This document shows, piece after piece, positions 1 to 7,904 of a stretch of DNA of 62,050 bases; position 1 is the stretch's first letter; the number at the start of each line of letters is the position of its first letter. The stretch comes from JBBTVO01 sp038063195 (GTDB taxonomy: Bacteria > Patescibacteriota > Microgenomatia > Levybacterales > UBA12049). Below the pieces are notes generated by a model that was not told the DNA's origin, did not search any database, and saw only the letters and a program-made list of their open reading frames with translations. The position numbers and the translations under genes were made by a program. The stretch covers positions 1 through 62,050 of the forward strand of contig JBBTVO010000011.1 in assembly GCA_038063195.1 (NCBI GenBank), written 5' to 3'.

Positions 1-87
1 TGTTTTGGCAGGATAGAATATTTTATAAAAGATACGGAAAATTTCGTAAACTGCTCAAGAAGAATCTCTCCAGCTCCAAATCCGTAG
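1..87 (+). CDS. 3' end of a truncated gene, unknown
   Basis: The first 28 codons of the window are open in frame 1 and end at a TAG at 85-87, two bases before the stop codon of the convergent gene at 89. The residues (ending SRRISPAPNP) look like a plausible basic protein tail but carry no motif I recognise. The tight convergent arrangement is the main support. It could also be chance, since 28 codons is short. Confidence 0.25.
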   Translation, partial: CFGRIEYFIKDTENFVNCSRRISPAPNP

Positions 88-88
88 A

Positions 89-1228
89 TTATTTAATAAA
101 TCCAAGTGCTTTCAATCGCTTGGTAAGATAAATCCTAAGCTGTTGTTCATCGCCGATTTTGTATAGATTTGATAAATTTCCTCTTCGGTATTGATGCACT
201 GAAACAGGACAGTCATCTGAGATGATATTCCTAGCTCTTAGTATCCTGTTTCCTCCCACCTTCCTTCCGGCAATTTCAAAAATAAGTTTTTCAAGAGGAG
301 CATAATTCCCGCTCGTAAACAACTCTCCCGCCCTAACGTCTCTTGTGTTTTTCTTTCCAAAACTCACCACAGGATTTATCCGAAGCGGATCAAGTTCTTT
401 CGCTTTTTGTATGGCTTCTATTGCTCTTTTCTTGTCTGTTGCACAAATTACGTAATAATTATATTCAACCTCTCTACCTCTTTTTCTATCCTGGTAGACG
501 TGAGGAACAACCCCAGCAGGAATCTCCAGCTCTTTAATTACTTTATAAATTGCTGGAACTTTATCTATTCTAAAATACAATCCTGCTTCACGTGCTATCG
601 CAGAAATAAATATAATTGACGAATTTTCTCCTGAGGATAAAACTTCTATTGTACTCTGGGTAGTTATAGAATCAAGTAGTCTTTGTTTTTCTTCATCTGA
701 GATATCTGGATTTTCTAGTTCCCCAAACTTCTCACGAATTTTCTCTTTTAATGGAACATTCATTCTTCTTCTCGCAAATACTTGTCTCGCAGCACTAATC
801 TGTTCCCCGCTATAAACTTCTCTTAATTGATCGTAGGCTTGTCCTTCCTGTACTGAGTTAGCAATTTTCAGATTTACTTCCTTGTTTTTGGAATTATTAA
901 TTTTTCCCTCAAATCCAGCTGGTTTTCGAAAGTCAAACGATCCAAGCGGATGCTCGGTTTGAACTTCTGGGCTTTGAGCTTGGTGAATATTTTCAATGCT
1001 TTCGCTTACAATTTGCCGTACGCGCTCCCTGGTCAAATCATAATCGCTCCCTACTCTATCCAGAGTTTTATCTAGTCCGGCAAACTTACCTAACATCTCC
1101 CAATCTCTTGGATTTTTCAGAGAAGATTTATAAGTATCTTTTCTGGATAAAGGAATGGAGCTTACTCTTTCATCACTTACAAACGCTATTAAATTATCAA
1201 AGCTTTTGCCTGTCTCTTTTCCTGCCAT
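89..1228 (-). CDS. Sigma-70 region 4-like DNA-binding protein
   Basis: A 379-residue protein with a helix-turn-helix like sigma factor region 4 near its N terminus (about residues 50-80, containing LTRERVRQI). The rest shows no sigma region 2, so it is not a complete sigma factor; the middle (about 200-275) and the C terminus look like further small alpha/beta or winged-helix domains. It is likely a transcription regulator, but its target is unknown. The start is supported by an extended -10 (TGCTATAAT, 1237-1245 on the minus strand) that ends 8 bases before the ATG, implying a leaderless or near-leaderless mRNA. It ends convergently with the fragment at 1-87. Confidence 0.6.
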   Translation of the reverse strand: MAGKETGKSFDNLIAFVSDERVSSIPLSRKDTYKSSLKNPRDWEMLGKFAGLDKTLDRVGSDYDLTRERVRQIVSESIENIHQAQSPEVQTEHPLGSFDFRKPAGFEGKINNSKNKEVNLKIANSVQEGQAYDQLREVYSGEQISAARQVFARRRMNVPLKEKIREKFGELENPDISDEEKQRLLDSITTQSTIEVLSSGENSSIIFISAIAREAGLYFRIDKVPAIYKVIKELEIPAGVVPHVYQDRKRGREVEYNYYVICATDKKRAIEAIQKAKELDPLRINPVVSFGKKNTRDVRAGELFTSGNYAPLEKLIFEIAGRKVGGNRILRARNIISDDCPVSVHQYRRGNLSNLYKIGDEQQLRIYLTKRLKALGFIK

Positions 1229-1236
1229 AATCGGGA

Positions 1237-1245
1237 ATTATAGCA
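1237..1245 (-). promoter_or_regulatory. Extended -10 promoter of the sigma-4-like gene
   Basis: On the minus strand TGC-TATAAT is followed after 8 bases by the ATG at 1228, so transcription should start at or next to the start codon. No clear -35 hexamer is needed with an extended -10. Confidence 0.5.
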
Positions 1246-1293
1246 AAAAAACCCTATAGTAGCAAGGTAAGAGACACTACTTTTATTTAGCAT

Positions 1294-1482
1294 CTATTTG
1301 CTCATCATTGCTTTTTTGGCCCAGCCCACCAAAATTAAGATAACTCCTCCTGCAATCCAAGCCATATATTCCGGCCACGACAAATTCTCAATAAGATATG
1401 TTCCTATTCCGTAAACTACTGCAATTACTCCAGCTGTCTCAAGCAGCTTTCCTTTTCCTCCGTGCATTTTTTCATCTACCAT
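1294..1482 (-). CDS. Small two-helix membrane protein
   Basis: A 62-residue protein with a charged N terminus and two hydrophobic segments (roughly residues 13-31 and 36-55). No family recognised. A strong Shine-Dalgarno AGGAGG lies 8 bases before the ATG at 1482, which is why I prefer that start over the GTG/ATG codons slightly upstream. It lies 15 bases downstream of rpe and is probably the last cistron of the sugar phosphate operon, though nothing in its sequence ties it to that pathway. Confidence 0.55.
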   Translation of the reverse strand: MVDEKMHGGKGKLLETAGVIAVVYGIGTYLIENLSWPEYMAWIAGGVILILVGWAKKAMMSK

Positions 1483-1497
1483 TTTCATCACCTCCTT

Positions 1498-2127
1498 TTA
1501 TGAAACTTTATTCAAAAGCTCTTTGTATCTTTCTTCCGGATCTCCTTCAAAGATATGTGAAGTTGCGACAAATCTTGATGCTCCCGCATTCTTAGCTTTG
1601 ATAATTGTTTCCGGATTTATCCCACCATCTACTTGGATCGGAATAAATGATTTGATTATATTCTCTAGCTTCTTAAGGACATTTTCATCAAATTTTTGCC
1701 CCGACTCCCCAGCTTTTACCGTCATAAGAAATAATAAGTCCAGATCTTCAACTGGGACCTCAATTTTTTCAACTGGAGTAGGACTGTCAACCGCAAGTCC
1801 TACTTCTCCCAAAAGCTCACCCTGAACGACAAACTCTACTTGGTCCGACATTTTTTCTATTTGTCCTATAAATCTTACGAAGCCTGCATCGGCAAAGCTC
1901 TTCAGATAATTTATAGGTTCCTCGACCATCATATGAACTTCAAATTCAATTTCTCCGCTGTATTTTTTAAAAGGCGCTGGATCCATAAAAGTCGTGTGCG
2001 GGGCGAATTTTCCGTCGATAAGATCTATGTGGATTTTATTAGTAAAAGCTTTAACTATCTCGATCTTTTTCTCAATTTCTTCCCAAGTTTCTTCAAGAAT
2101 TCCGGGGATAATAATATTACTTGCCAT
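1498..2127 (-). CDS. rpe: Ribulose-phosphate 3-epimerase
   Basis: A 209-residue TIM-barrel protein close to the usual length of the family. It interconverts ribulose 5-phosphate and xylulose 5-phosphate in the non-oxidative pentose phosphate pathway. The metal-binding positions of the family are visible: H and D in KIHIDLIDG, H in FEVHMM and D in VDGGI, the last also forming the phosphate site. The motifs are somewhat diverged from the classical HxDxMDG. The start overlaps the end of rpiB by 11 bases, so the two are translationally coupled in an operon with aldolase and a PfkB kinase. Confidence 0.85.
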   Translation of the reverse strand: MASNIIIPGILEETWEEIEKKIEIVKAFTNKIHIDLIDGKFAPHTTFMDPAPFKKYSGEIEFEVHMMVEEPINYLKSFADAGFVRFIGQIEKMSDQVEFVVQGELLGEVGLAVDSPTPVEKIEVPVEDLDLLFLMTVKAGESGQKFDENVLKKLENIIKSFIPIQVDGGINPETIIKAKNAGASRFVATSHIFEGDPEERYKELLNKVS

Positions 2128-2620
2128 TTTCGATTTGCTTAAGCTTGCTCAATCTTCTAATGTGTCTCTCGTCATTTGAAAAAGGCGTTTCAAGCCACAT
2201 CTCAACAACTTTCATCACATCTTCTTCTTTTAAAAATCTTGCTCCAAGAGAAAGCATATTTGCATCATTGTGCTCTCTTGTAAGTCTTGCAATTTCAAGC
2301 GGATCCGCACTCGTCCGTCCGGTCACGTCCGCAGGAAAAACCGGAACTGCAGGGGAATAAAAAAGTGCACAGCGGACATTAGAGAATTTATTTGCAACCA
2401 TTGCTTCTGCTTGTCCTGAACCACCAAGTACGATCCCCCGAGCTTGCGGATCTGTAGAAACTCCCTCTGCCGCCTTACCTATAAAATCAGGGTAATCGTC
2501 ATCTTTATTGAATTCATACGCTCCGCAATCTTCAACTTCATATCCTTTATCTTGCAAGTAATTCTTGATCTTTTCCTTTAATTCAAAACCTGCGTGGTCC
2601 GTTCCCAAAAATATTTTCAT
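2117..2620 (-). CDS. rpiB: Ribose 5-phosphate isomerase B (RpiB/LacA-LacB family)
   Basis: A 167-residue protein starting MKIFLGTDHAGFELK, the hallmark N terminus of RpiB. The GSGQAEAMVANK segment corresponds to the phosphate-binding GTGxG loop; the usual second G/T is changed to S, and the catalytic Cys (GxGxG-M-x-ANK context) is not obvious. The family interconverts ribose 5-phosphate and ribulose 5-phosphate; LacAB relatives act on galactose 6-phosphate. Pairing with rpe favours the pentose role. The ATG overlaps the aldolase stop by 4 bases and its end overlaps rpe. Confidence 0.85.
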   Translation of the reverse strand: MKIFLGTDHAGFELKEKIKNYLQDKGYEVEDCGAYEFNKDDDYPDFIGKAAEGVSTDPQARGIVLGGSGQAEAMVANKFSNVRCALFYSPAVPVFPADVTGRTSADPLEIARLTREHNDANMLSLGARFLKEEDVMKVVEMWLETPFSNDERHIRRLSKLKQIENGK

Positions 2621-3504
2621 ACAATTGCCTTGCCTGCTGAGCCAAACACATCAATTTTTTCCTCAACTACTCTTTGGACTGCCTCGATAATCGGCGGTTC
2701 TAATTTTACCACCGCATATTCGTCAGGATGTTCATGGAGCTGCTTTTCAAGTTCTGTACGATAAGCAAAACGCATATCTGAATTTATATTAACCTTACTT
2801 ACGCCAACCTTAATTGCATCAACAAAATATTGTGCAGGAGTATCGCTTCCGCCATGTAAGCTAATCGCGCATGATACAGCTTGCCGAATTAATTTTAACA
2901 ATTCTATATCGAGCTTTTTTGGTACAGGATATTTTCCGTGAAGATTTCCTATAGCAGCTGCAAAAGTATCTATCCCCGTAGCATCAACAAAAGCCCTAGC
3001 CCCTTCCGGAGTACTAAAAGTTTTTTTAATTTCCTCGTAGTCAATTTCTTCTTTATGAACATTTGAGCTTCCTCCAAAATAATGAGGTTCACTTTCGACC
3101 AAAGCTCCTGTTTTCTTAGCGTACTCCATTACTTGCCGGGTGGCATCGACTATTTCCTGATCAGTTGCATCTTTTTTTGCCTGAGAAAGATCGATGTGTA
3201 TAAACTCAAATCCTGCATCAATTCCTTTCTTAGCATTCTCAACTGAAGGAGAATGGTCGAGATTAAGATACATTTCAACACCGTACTCCTGCTTATAATT
3301 ATCCACTAAATCACGCGCATTCGACAGTCCAATCGCATCCACTTCTGCCTGACTTAACTCCACAAGAACCGGGCTTTTCTTAGCCTTTGCTGCGCGGGCT
3401 ATTGCAATCAGAGTTTCCTGATTATCTATATTAAATGCTCCTACTGCAAACTTCTCTTTTTTTGTCCTTTCCCAGAGTTCACGTGCTTTCTGCTGATTCG
3501 TCAT
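2617..3504 (-). CDS. Class II fructose/tagatose-bisphosphate aldolase
   Basis: A 295-residue class II (zinc) ketose-bisphosphate aldolase. Visible features are AVGAFNIDN at the N terminus, the zinc-ligand region LDHSP (about residue 83), ESEPHYFGG, IGNLHGKYP and LHGGSDTP, then KVNINSDMR near the C terminus. It cleaves fructose 1,6-bisphosphate or a related ketose bisphosphate to triose phosphates. It lies between a PfkB kinase (4-base overlap) and rpiB (4-base overlap), so kinase and aldolase may act in sequence. Specificity for fructose, tagatose or sedoheptulose cannot be read from sequence alone. Confidence 0.85.
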   Translation of the reverse strand: MTNQQKARELWERTKKEKFAVGAFNIDNQETLIAIARAAKAKKSPVLVELSQAEVDAIGLSNARDLVDNYKQEYGVEMYLNLDHSPSVENAKKGIDAGFEFIHIDLSQAKKDATDQEIVDATRQVMEYAKKTGALVESEPHYFGGSSNVHKEEIDYEEIKKTFSTPEGARAFVDATGIDTFAAAIGNLHGKYPVPKKLDIELLKLIRQAVSCAISLHGGSDTPAQYFVDAIKVGVSKVNINSDMRFAYRTELEKQLHEHPDEYAVVKLEPPIIEAVQRVVEEKIDVFGSAGKAIV

Positions 3505-4487
3505 ATTGTTGCTACGGGTTGATTATGAATATTGGATGTACTCTCAATATTTTCTTTTCTCAAAAGTCCTGCTGTTGCGCCTACTTGCCCAACTACTGAG
3601 GCGGCGTTTTCACTTCCCCAATTCATCGCGGTGTCGTAATCTTTTCCCATAATAAGGGCAGATAAAAATCCGGAAGCAAATGCGTCTCCTGCGCCGGTTC
3701 TTTCTATAATTTCAACCGTACGCGGCTCTTTAAAATATAATTTCCCCGACTCATCAATCATACTTGCACCTTTGCCGCCGTCTGTAATAACAACTTTCTT
3801 AGGTCCCCTGTTCTTTACCTGCGAAAGCAAATGAGGAATAAGGCTTCCTTCATTTGATACTTCAATTCCGCAAATAAGACACGCTTCTTCTTTATTCAAG
3901 AAAACAATCTCAGAAGATGAAAGTATTTCTCTTAATGCATCTGCTCCATCCGAGAGTTGATTTGTTCCCGGATTGAAAGCGAGCTTGATGTTATTATTCT
4001 TAACAAATTCAACTGTTTTTCTGTACGCATCGTGCCATTTGTTTCCCATAGAAGTTAAATAAATCCACTTTGTAGAAATGTTTTCAAAAGAAAAATTATG
4101 TTCTCTTTCAAGGTGTTCTGTGAAAATGGTCCTTTCCCTCTGATAATTTATAATCACCGAGAAAGATGATGCAGACTGGGTCTTTTTGAGAAATTTTTCA
4201 GAAACTTTTTCGCTATTTAAAGTATTAATTATTTTATCTGCAAATTCATCTGAGCCAATTTCTGCTACGATTGCGCTTTTTAAGCCCATTCTTGAAATTC
4301 CAATACAAACATTTGCAGCATTTCCGCCTATCAGAATTGAGGCATTATCAACCGTCGCTTTGTCTCCTGATTTGATTCGCAATTCTTTTGTCTGTGGATC
4401 CAAGCGGAAGTGCTTATTGGCATCGTGGATTTGAAGAAAAATATCTACTTTGGCGTTTCCTACAACAATAACGTCAAACAAGTCCAT
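3501..4487 (-). CDS. PfkB-family carbohydrate kinase
   Basis: A 328-residue ribokinase/PfkB-type kinase. The N-terminal glycine-rich substrate motif (GGNAANVCIGISRMG) and the C-terminal anion-hole motif ERTGAGDAFASGF with the catalytic Asp are intact. It phosphorylates a sugar or sugar phosphate with ATP; the substrate is not determined. Position upstream of a class II aldolase suggests a phosphofructokinase-like role, but ribokinase is equally compatible with the pentose genes downstream. It is the first gene of the operon kinase-aldolase-rpiB-rpe. Confidence 0.8.
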   Translation of the reverse strand: MDLFDVIVVGNAKVDIFLQIHDANKHFRLDPQTKELRIKSGDKATVDNASILIGGNAANVCIGISRMGLKSAIVAEIGSDEFADKIINTLNSEKVSEKFLKKTQSASSFSVIINYQRERTIFTEHLEREHNFSFENISTKWIYLTSMGNKWHDAYRKTVEFVKNNNIKLAFNPGTNQLSDGADALREILSSSEIVFLNKEEACLICGIEVSNEGSLIPHLLSQVKNRGPKKVVITDGGKGASMIDESGKLYFKEPRTVEIIERTGAGDAFASGFLSALIMGKDYDTAMNWGSENAASVVGQVGATAGLLRKENIESTSNIHNQPVATI

Positions 4488-4525
4488 AACTTAATCCTAC
4501 ACAAAAGAATTTTGCGGGTCAATTC

Positions 4526-4544
4526 CGATCCCGATTTAATCGGG
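4526..4544. repeat. 19-bp palindrome next to the LytR_C gene
   Basis: ATCCCGAT and ATCGGGAT face each other across a short AT core, just downstream of the LytR_C gene stop on the minus strand. It can form a hairpin but has no following T-run on the minus strand, so I list it as a palindromic repeat rather than a terminator. Confidence 0.5.
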
Positions 4545-4545
4545 A

Positions 4546-5142
4546 TTATTTACCTACTATAACAACAGCATCAGAAGAAGAACTTGAGGGCAAATCAGAA
4601 GTTGCAGATCCTATGGTATATTCCGAACTCAAATCTTTCTTAATAAGCGGCAGAAAATCACTTTCTGTACTTTTAACCTGGATCGTAATGTCTGAATAAT
4701 TGAAATTATCTGCATTTCCCGTAGAAACAACATCATATCCAAGGTTTTTTAGTATATCGGCTGCTTTACCGGCTACGCCACTCTCTCCGCTTCCGTTTTG
4801 AACAATAACTTTTAAGTCTTTCCTGTCAAGCCCAGTTACTTTGTCTACTGAATTTACAGACGTTTTTGGAGTAGGAGATGGCGTAGGCTTAGAAGTTGGG
4901 CTTGGAGTCACTTCTTCCGTGATAGTGGGAGCAGGAGTATCGGTTGGGATTATAAACTCCTCCGTTGGGGTCGGGGTAATTTCCGCATTCTCATTGGTCG
5001 TATTTGTGCCTAAAACTTTTGAACCTACATAAATAAGAAGGAGAATAAAAACTATTGCAAAAAATAAAAATACGAACCTTTTTCTTTTTTTCGAGGCAGT
5101 CTTGTTATCTAAAGACGGAGATGGAAATGGGTTTTCGTCCAT
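4546..5142 (-). CDS. Membrane-anchored LytR_C domain protein
   Basis: A 198-residue protein with a cytoplasmic basic N terminus, one transmembrane helix (about residues 23-44), a Thr/Pro/Ser-rich linker (about 55-95) and a C-terminal LytR_C-like domain (about 105-198, with VIVQNGSGESGVAGKAADILKN split over the pattern typical of the family). LytR_C domains occur outside the membrane next to or fused with LCP wall-polymer ligases; here the catalytic LCP domain is absent, so the protein is probably a structural or binding partner at the cell envelope. Its neighbour on the other strand is a SpoIID-like wall protein. Confidence 0.7.
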   Translation of the reverse strand: MDENPFPSPSLDNKTASKKRKRFVFLFFAIVFILLLIYVGSKVLGTNTTNENAEITPTPTEEFIIPTDTPAPTITEEVTPSPTSKPTPSPTPKTSVNSVDKVTGLDRKDLKVIVQNGSGESGVAGKAADILKNLGYDVVSTGNADNFNYSDITIQVKSTESDFLPLIKKDLSSEYTIGSATSDLPSSSSSDAVVIVGK

Positions 5143-5211
5143 ATAATTTCTGCCTCATATTATCATATAAAACATCCTTTAGCAAGAGTTAATCTGCTAT
5201 AATAAATAAGC

Positions 5212-6912
5212 ATGAAGAGATTTTTTCTGCTGGTTTTAATTCCTGTTTTACTCATCCTAACTCTCTTTTACCAGGTCCCCAAAAGCTCATCCGATGAACT
5301 CGATGATATAACCAAGCAAATCCAGGATCTTACCAAGAATCTCAATGAATCACTCAAAGCAACTCAGCCTCTCGAATCAGAGCTCAATAACTTAAAAAAA
5401 CAGGTTGCAGGAATAAAAAGCAGAATTTCTTTTATAGAAGCTGACATTGAAAATAAAGAAAAAAGTATTAATGACAGCTATAAAAATCTTGAAAAGCAGG
5501 AAAAGATCTTAAATGAAACAGTAAGGGATTTTTATATAAAATCATACTACAATTCCCCGCTTTATATTTTCCTTTCCTCCTCCTCAGTCACTGATATTAC
5601 TAACATTCTTACTTACCAAAAAGTAGCAACTGATCAGGACAAAGCGATTATCACAAATATTGCTCTTTCGATTGTAGATTTAGAAACTAAAAAAACTCAG
5701 CTCGAGCGTGAAAGAGCACAGTTTGCCTCTATAAAAGCAGACCTTGATGTGCAATCGGATAAATTAGATAAAATAGTTTCAGGCGCAAAATCGTATCAGC
5801 AAACTTTATCAAGCCAAATAGCCCAGCTTTCTTCAAAACAGCAAAGTATATTAAGCCAAAGGCTTGGAAGTCTTGGTATTCCTCGATCTGCTGGAACATC
5901 CGTTCGGGGTTGTACTGATGATAGAGATATTGACCCGGGATTTTCACCAAGAATTGCATTTTTTTCCTATGGAGCTCCTCATAGAAATGGGTTAAATCAA
6001 TACGGAGCGTTCGCGCGAGCAAAAGAGGGCCAAGGCGAACAAAAAATACTTGAGGAATATTATCCGGGTAAAACCCTGAAGACAGATTACGACCAAAATA
6101 TTCAAATCAGAACAACCACAGGATGGTCTGGCGCAATTGAAGATTATGTTAAAAGAATATATGAAGTACCAAACTCTTGGGGCGATGAAGGTGGCATGGC
6201 GGCATTAAAGGCACAAGCTGTGGCAGCCCGTACATACGCCTTAAATGTAACTGGAAATGGCTCCAAACAAATATGCACATCCGAACAATGCCAAGTTTTT
6301 AAACCGGACCCAAAAGGAGGAAATTGGGATACTGCGGTTGAAGCGACCAGAGGATGGGTGCTAATGGATGGAGCCTCCCCTGCTTTCACTCAATATGCAT
6401 CGACTCATGGAGGGTACATCCAGAATTTAGGGAAATTTGACGGCAGAGTAGGTACGCCAACAAACTTTGCTGAATTAAACGAACGGGCATACGACAGAGA
6501 ATCCCCATGGTTTTACTGCGATTGGGGTGCGCGCCCTCAATATAACAAAACCGCATGGTTAAAATCGGATGAAGTGGCTGACATTGTAAACGTCCTTCTT
6601 CTTGTTCAAAAAGATTCAAGTATAAAAGAACATCTTTATCAAACTGACAAACCGAATCCTGCAGGAACAGACACATGGGACGAGGCAAGAGTGAAGCAAG
6701 AACTCCAAAACAGAGGAGGTAATCCCTTTAGCAGTGTTTCAAGCATAACAGTTAGCGCAGATTTTTCATCCGGAAAAACTTCGACTGTTTCTTTATCAGG
6801 TGACGCAGGAAGCGTAAGTTTTGCCGCATCTGATTTTAAAAATTATTTTAATATAAGAGCACCAGCAAATATACAAATTGTCGGACCTTTATTTAATATA
6901 GAAAAAAAATGA
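5212..6912 (+). CDS. Secreted SpoIID/LytB-domain protein with N-terminal coiled coil
   Basis: A 566-residue exported protein. Residues 1-25 form a signal peptide or anchor; residues about 28-215 are a long coiled coil of the type seen in peptidoglycan hydrolase regulators (EnvC/PcsB-like); from about 240 to 440 there is a SpoIID/LytB domain (SYGAPHRNGLNQYGAFARA, IEDYVKRIYEVPNSW, MAALKAQAVAARTYAL, YASTHGGY). SpoIID proteins act on denuded or cross-linked glycan during wall remodelling. The combination suggests a wall enzyme or its activator in cell division. It is diverged from the minus-strand LytR_C gene. Confidence 0.75.
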   Translation: MKRFFLLVLIPVLLILTLFYQVPKSSSDELDDITKQIQDLTKNLNESLKATQPLESELNNLKKQVAGIKSRISFIEADIENKEKSINDSYKNLEKQEKILNETVRDFYIKSYYNSPLYIFLSSSSVTDITNILTYQKVATDQDKAIITNIALSIVDLETKKTQLERERAQFASIKADLDVQSDKLDKIVSGAKSYQQTLSSQIAQLSSKQQSILSQRLGSLGIPRSAGTSVRGCTDDRDIDPGFSPRIAFFSYGAPHRNGLNQYGAFARAKEGQGEQKILEEYYPGKTLKTDYDQNIQIRTTTGWSGAIEDYVKRIYEVPNSWGDEGGMAALKAQAVAARTYALNVTGNGSKQICTSEQCQVFKPDPKGGNWDTAVEATRGWVLMDGASPAFTQYASTHGGYIQNLGKFDGRVGTPTNFAELNERAYDRESPWFYCDWGARPQYNKTAWLKSDEVADIVNVLLLVQKDSSIKEHLYQTDKPNPAGTDTWDEARVKQELQNRGGNPFSSVSSITVSADFSSGKTSTVSLSGDAGSVSFAASDFKNYFNIRAPANIQIVGPLFNIEKK

Positions 6913-6957
6913 GCTCAGATTTTTTATTTTTAATATTTAATTTTTGATATTATCATC

Positions 6958-7680
6958 ATGCCTGATATATTTGTTTCAAAACATAAAACAATTTCTTCTA
7001 AGACAGAACATTCAGAAAAAACGCATCCTGAAAGTACAAATCTGACTGAGAAAAAAATTGAGCAGCTGGTTACTTCGGAGCTTAAACCTGAAAGCTCTGA
7101 GAAGCACATGGGAGTTTTCTCCGCTTATTGCGTTGATCCGGCCGGTGTTTCTTTTGCCGATCAGGAGAAAGACGAGAAGATACTTTTATTTCTTAGAAGG
7201 CATTTTATAACCAATCTTGATTGGATAATCATAGCCATCCTCCTTTCCTTAGTTCCCTTAATTTTTAGTGTGGTAAATCTTTTTACCTCTGTGGACTTTA
7301 ATGTATTTTCACTTCTCAATATTCCCGCCCGCTTCATTACTTTTTTTCTTATTTTTTATTATTCCGCAATTTTTACTTTTATATTGGTAAACTCGGTAAG
7401 CTGGTTTTACAACATAGGACTTATAACAACAAAAAGAGTAGTCGATATAGACCTTGTAGAGCTTGTTTTTAAAAACATTGCCACAACACAGCATAGTCTA
7501 ATCCAGGACGTTAGTTATTCCCAAAATGGAGCGATCAGATCACTGTTTCACTTTGGAGATGTCATAGTTCAGACTGCAGGACAGGAAGGAAAATTTGAGC
7601 TTGAAGCAGTCCCGCATCCTGACAAAGTAGTCCATTTAATTGAGGATTTTATAGGCAAAAGACACAAAAATGAGCATTGA
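6958..7680 (+). CDS. Membrane protein with PH-like (bPH2) domain
   Basis: A 240-residue protein with a charged cytoplasmic N terminus (1-75), two transmembrane helices (about residues 90-115 and 122-150) and a C-terminal bacterial PH-like domain (about 155-235, with GLITTKRVVDIDLVEL and the ending VVHLIEDFI). Such proteins are common in this lineage but their function is not known. The following small membrane gene starts inside its last codons (11-base overlap), so they are co-transcribed. Confidence 0.6.
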   Translation: MPDIFVSKHKTISSKTEHSEKTHPESTNLTEKKIEQLVTSELKPESSEKHMGVFSAYCVDPAGVSFADQEKDEKILLFLRRHFITNLDWIIIAILLSLVPLIFSVVNLFTSVDFNVFSLLNIPARFITFFLIFYYSAIFTFILVNSVSWFYNIGLITTKRVVDIDLVELVFKNIATTQHSLIQDVSYSQNGAIRSLFHFGDVIVQTAGQEGKFELEAVPHPDKVVHLIEDFIGKRHKNEH

Positions 7681-7900
7681 AATATTCAATAATATCCTAA
7701 GCTCCTTTATAATCTTTAAAATTGGACTTTTGGTTCTTATTTTTTTTCACGCTGTTTTTCTTTTTATTGTGTTTACTCAAATAAATTCAATGAACAGAAT
7801 AATAAGCCATGTTTATGCGTCATCACTTCTTAAGTTTATTTCAATTTTGAGCATTATTTTCTCTATTTCGCTTTTTCTTTTGGCAGTTGTTATACTGTAA
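7670..7900 (+). CDS. Small two-helix membrane protein
   Basis: A 76-residue, very hydrophobic protein with two transmembrane helices (about residues 13-37 and 51-75). No catalytic motif. It overlaps the end of the PH-domain gene by 11 bases and ends 4 bases before the next ATG, so it sits in the middle of a three-gene unit and may be a subunit partner of the membrane protein upstream. Function unknown. Confidence 0.55.
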   Translation: MSIEIFNNILSSFIIFKIGLLVLIFFHAVFLFIVFTQINSMNRIISHVYASSLLKFISILSIIFSISLFLLAVVIL

Positions 7901-7904
7901 AAGT

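Noticed and set aside
2117..4487. LacABCD tagatose pathway
   Set aside because: PfkB, RpiB-type and aldolase genes could suggest it, but the aldolase is class II rather than LacD type and rpe is present, favouring pentose phosphate/glycolytic roles.
4526..4544. Rho-independent terminator after the LytR_C gene
   Set aside because: The hairpin is good but no T-run follows on the coding strand.
5729..6688. Antisense open frames of 80-100 codons inside the SpoIID-like gene
   Set aside because: They lie opposite a clear coding region, with odd composition and no start signals.
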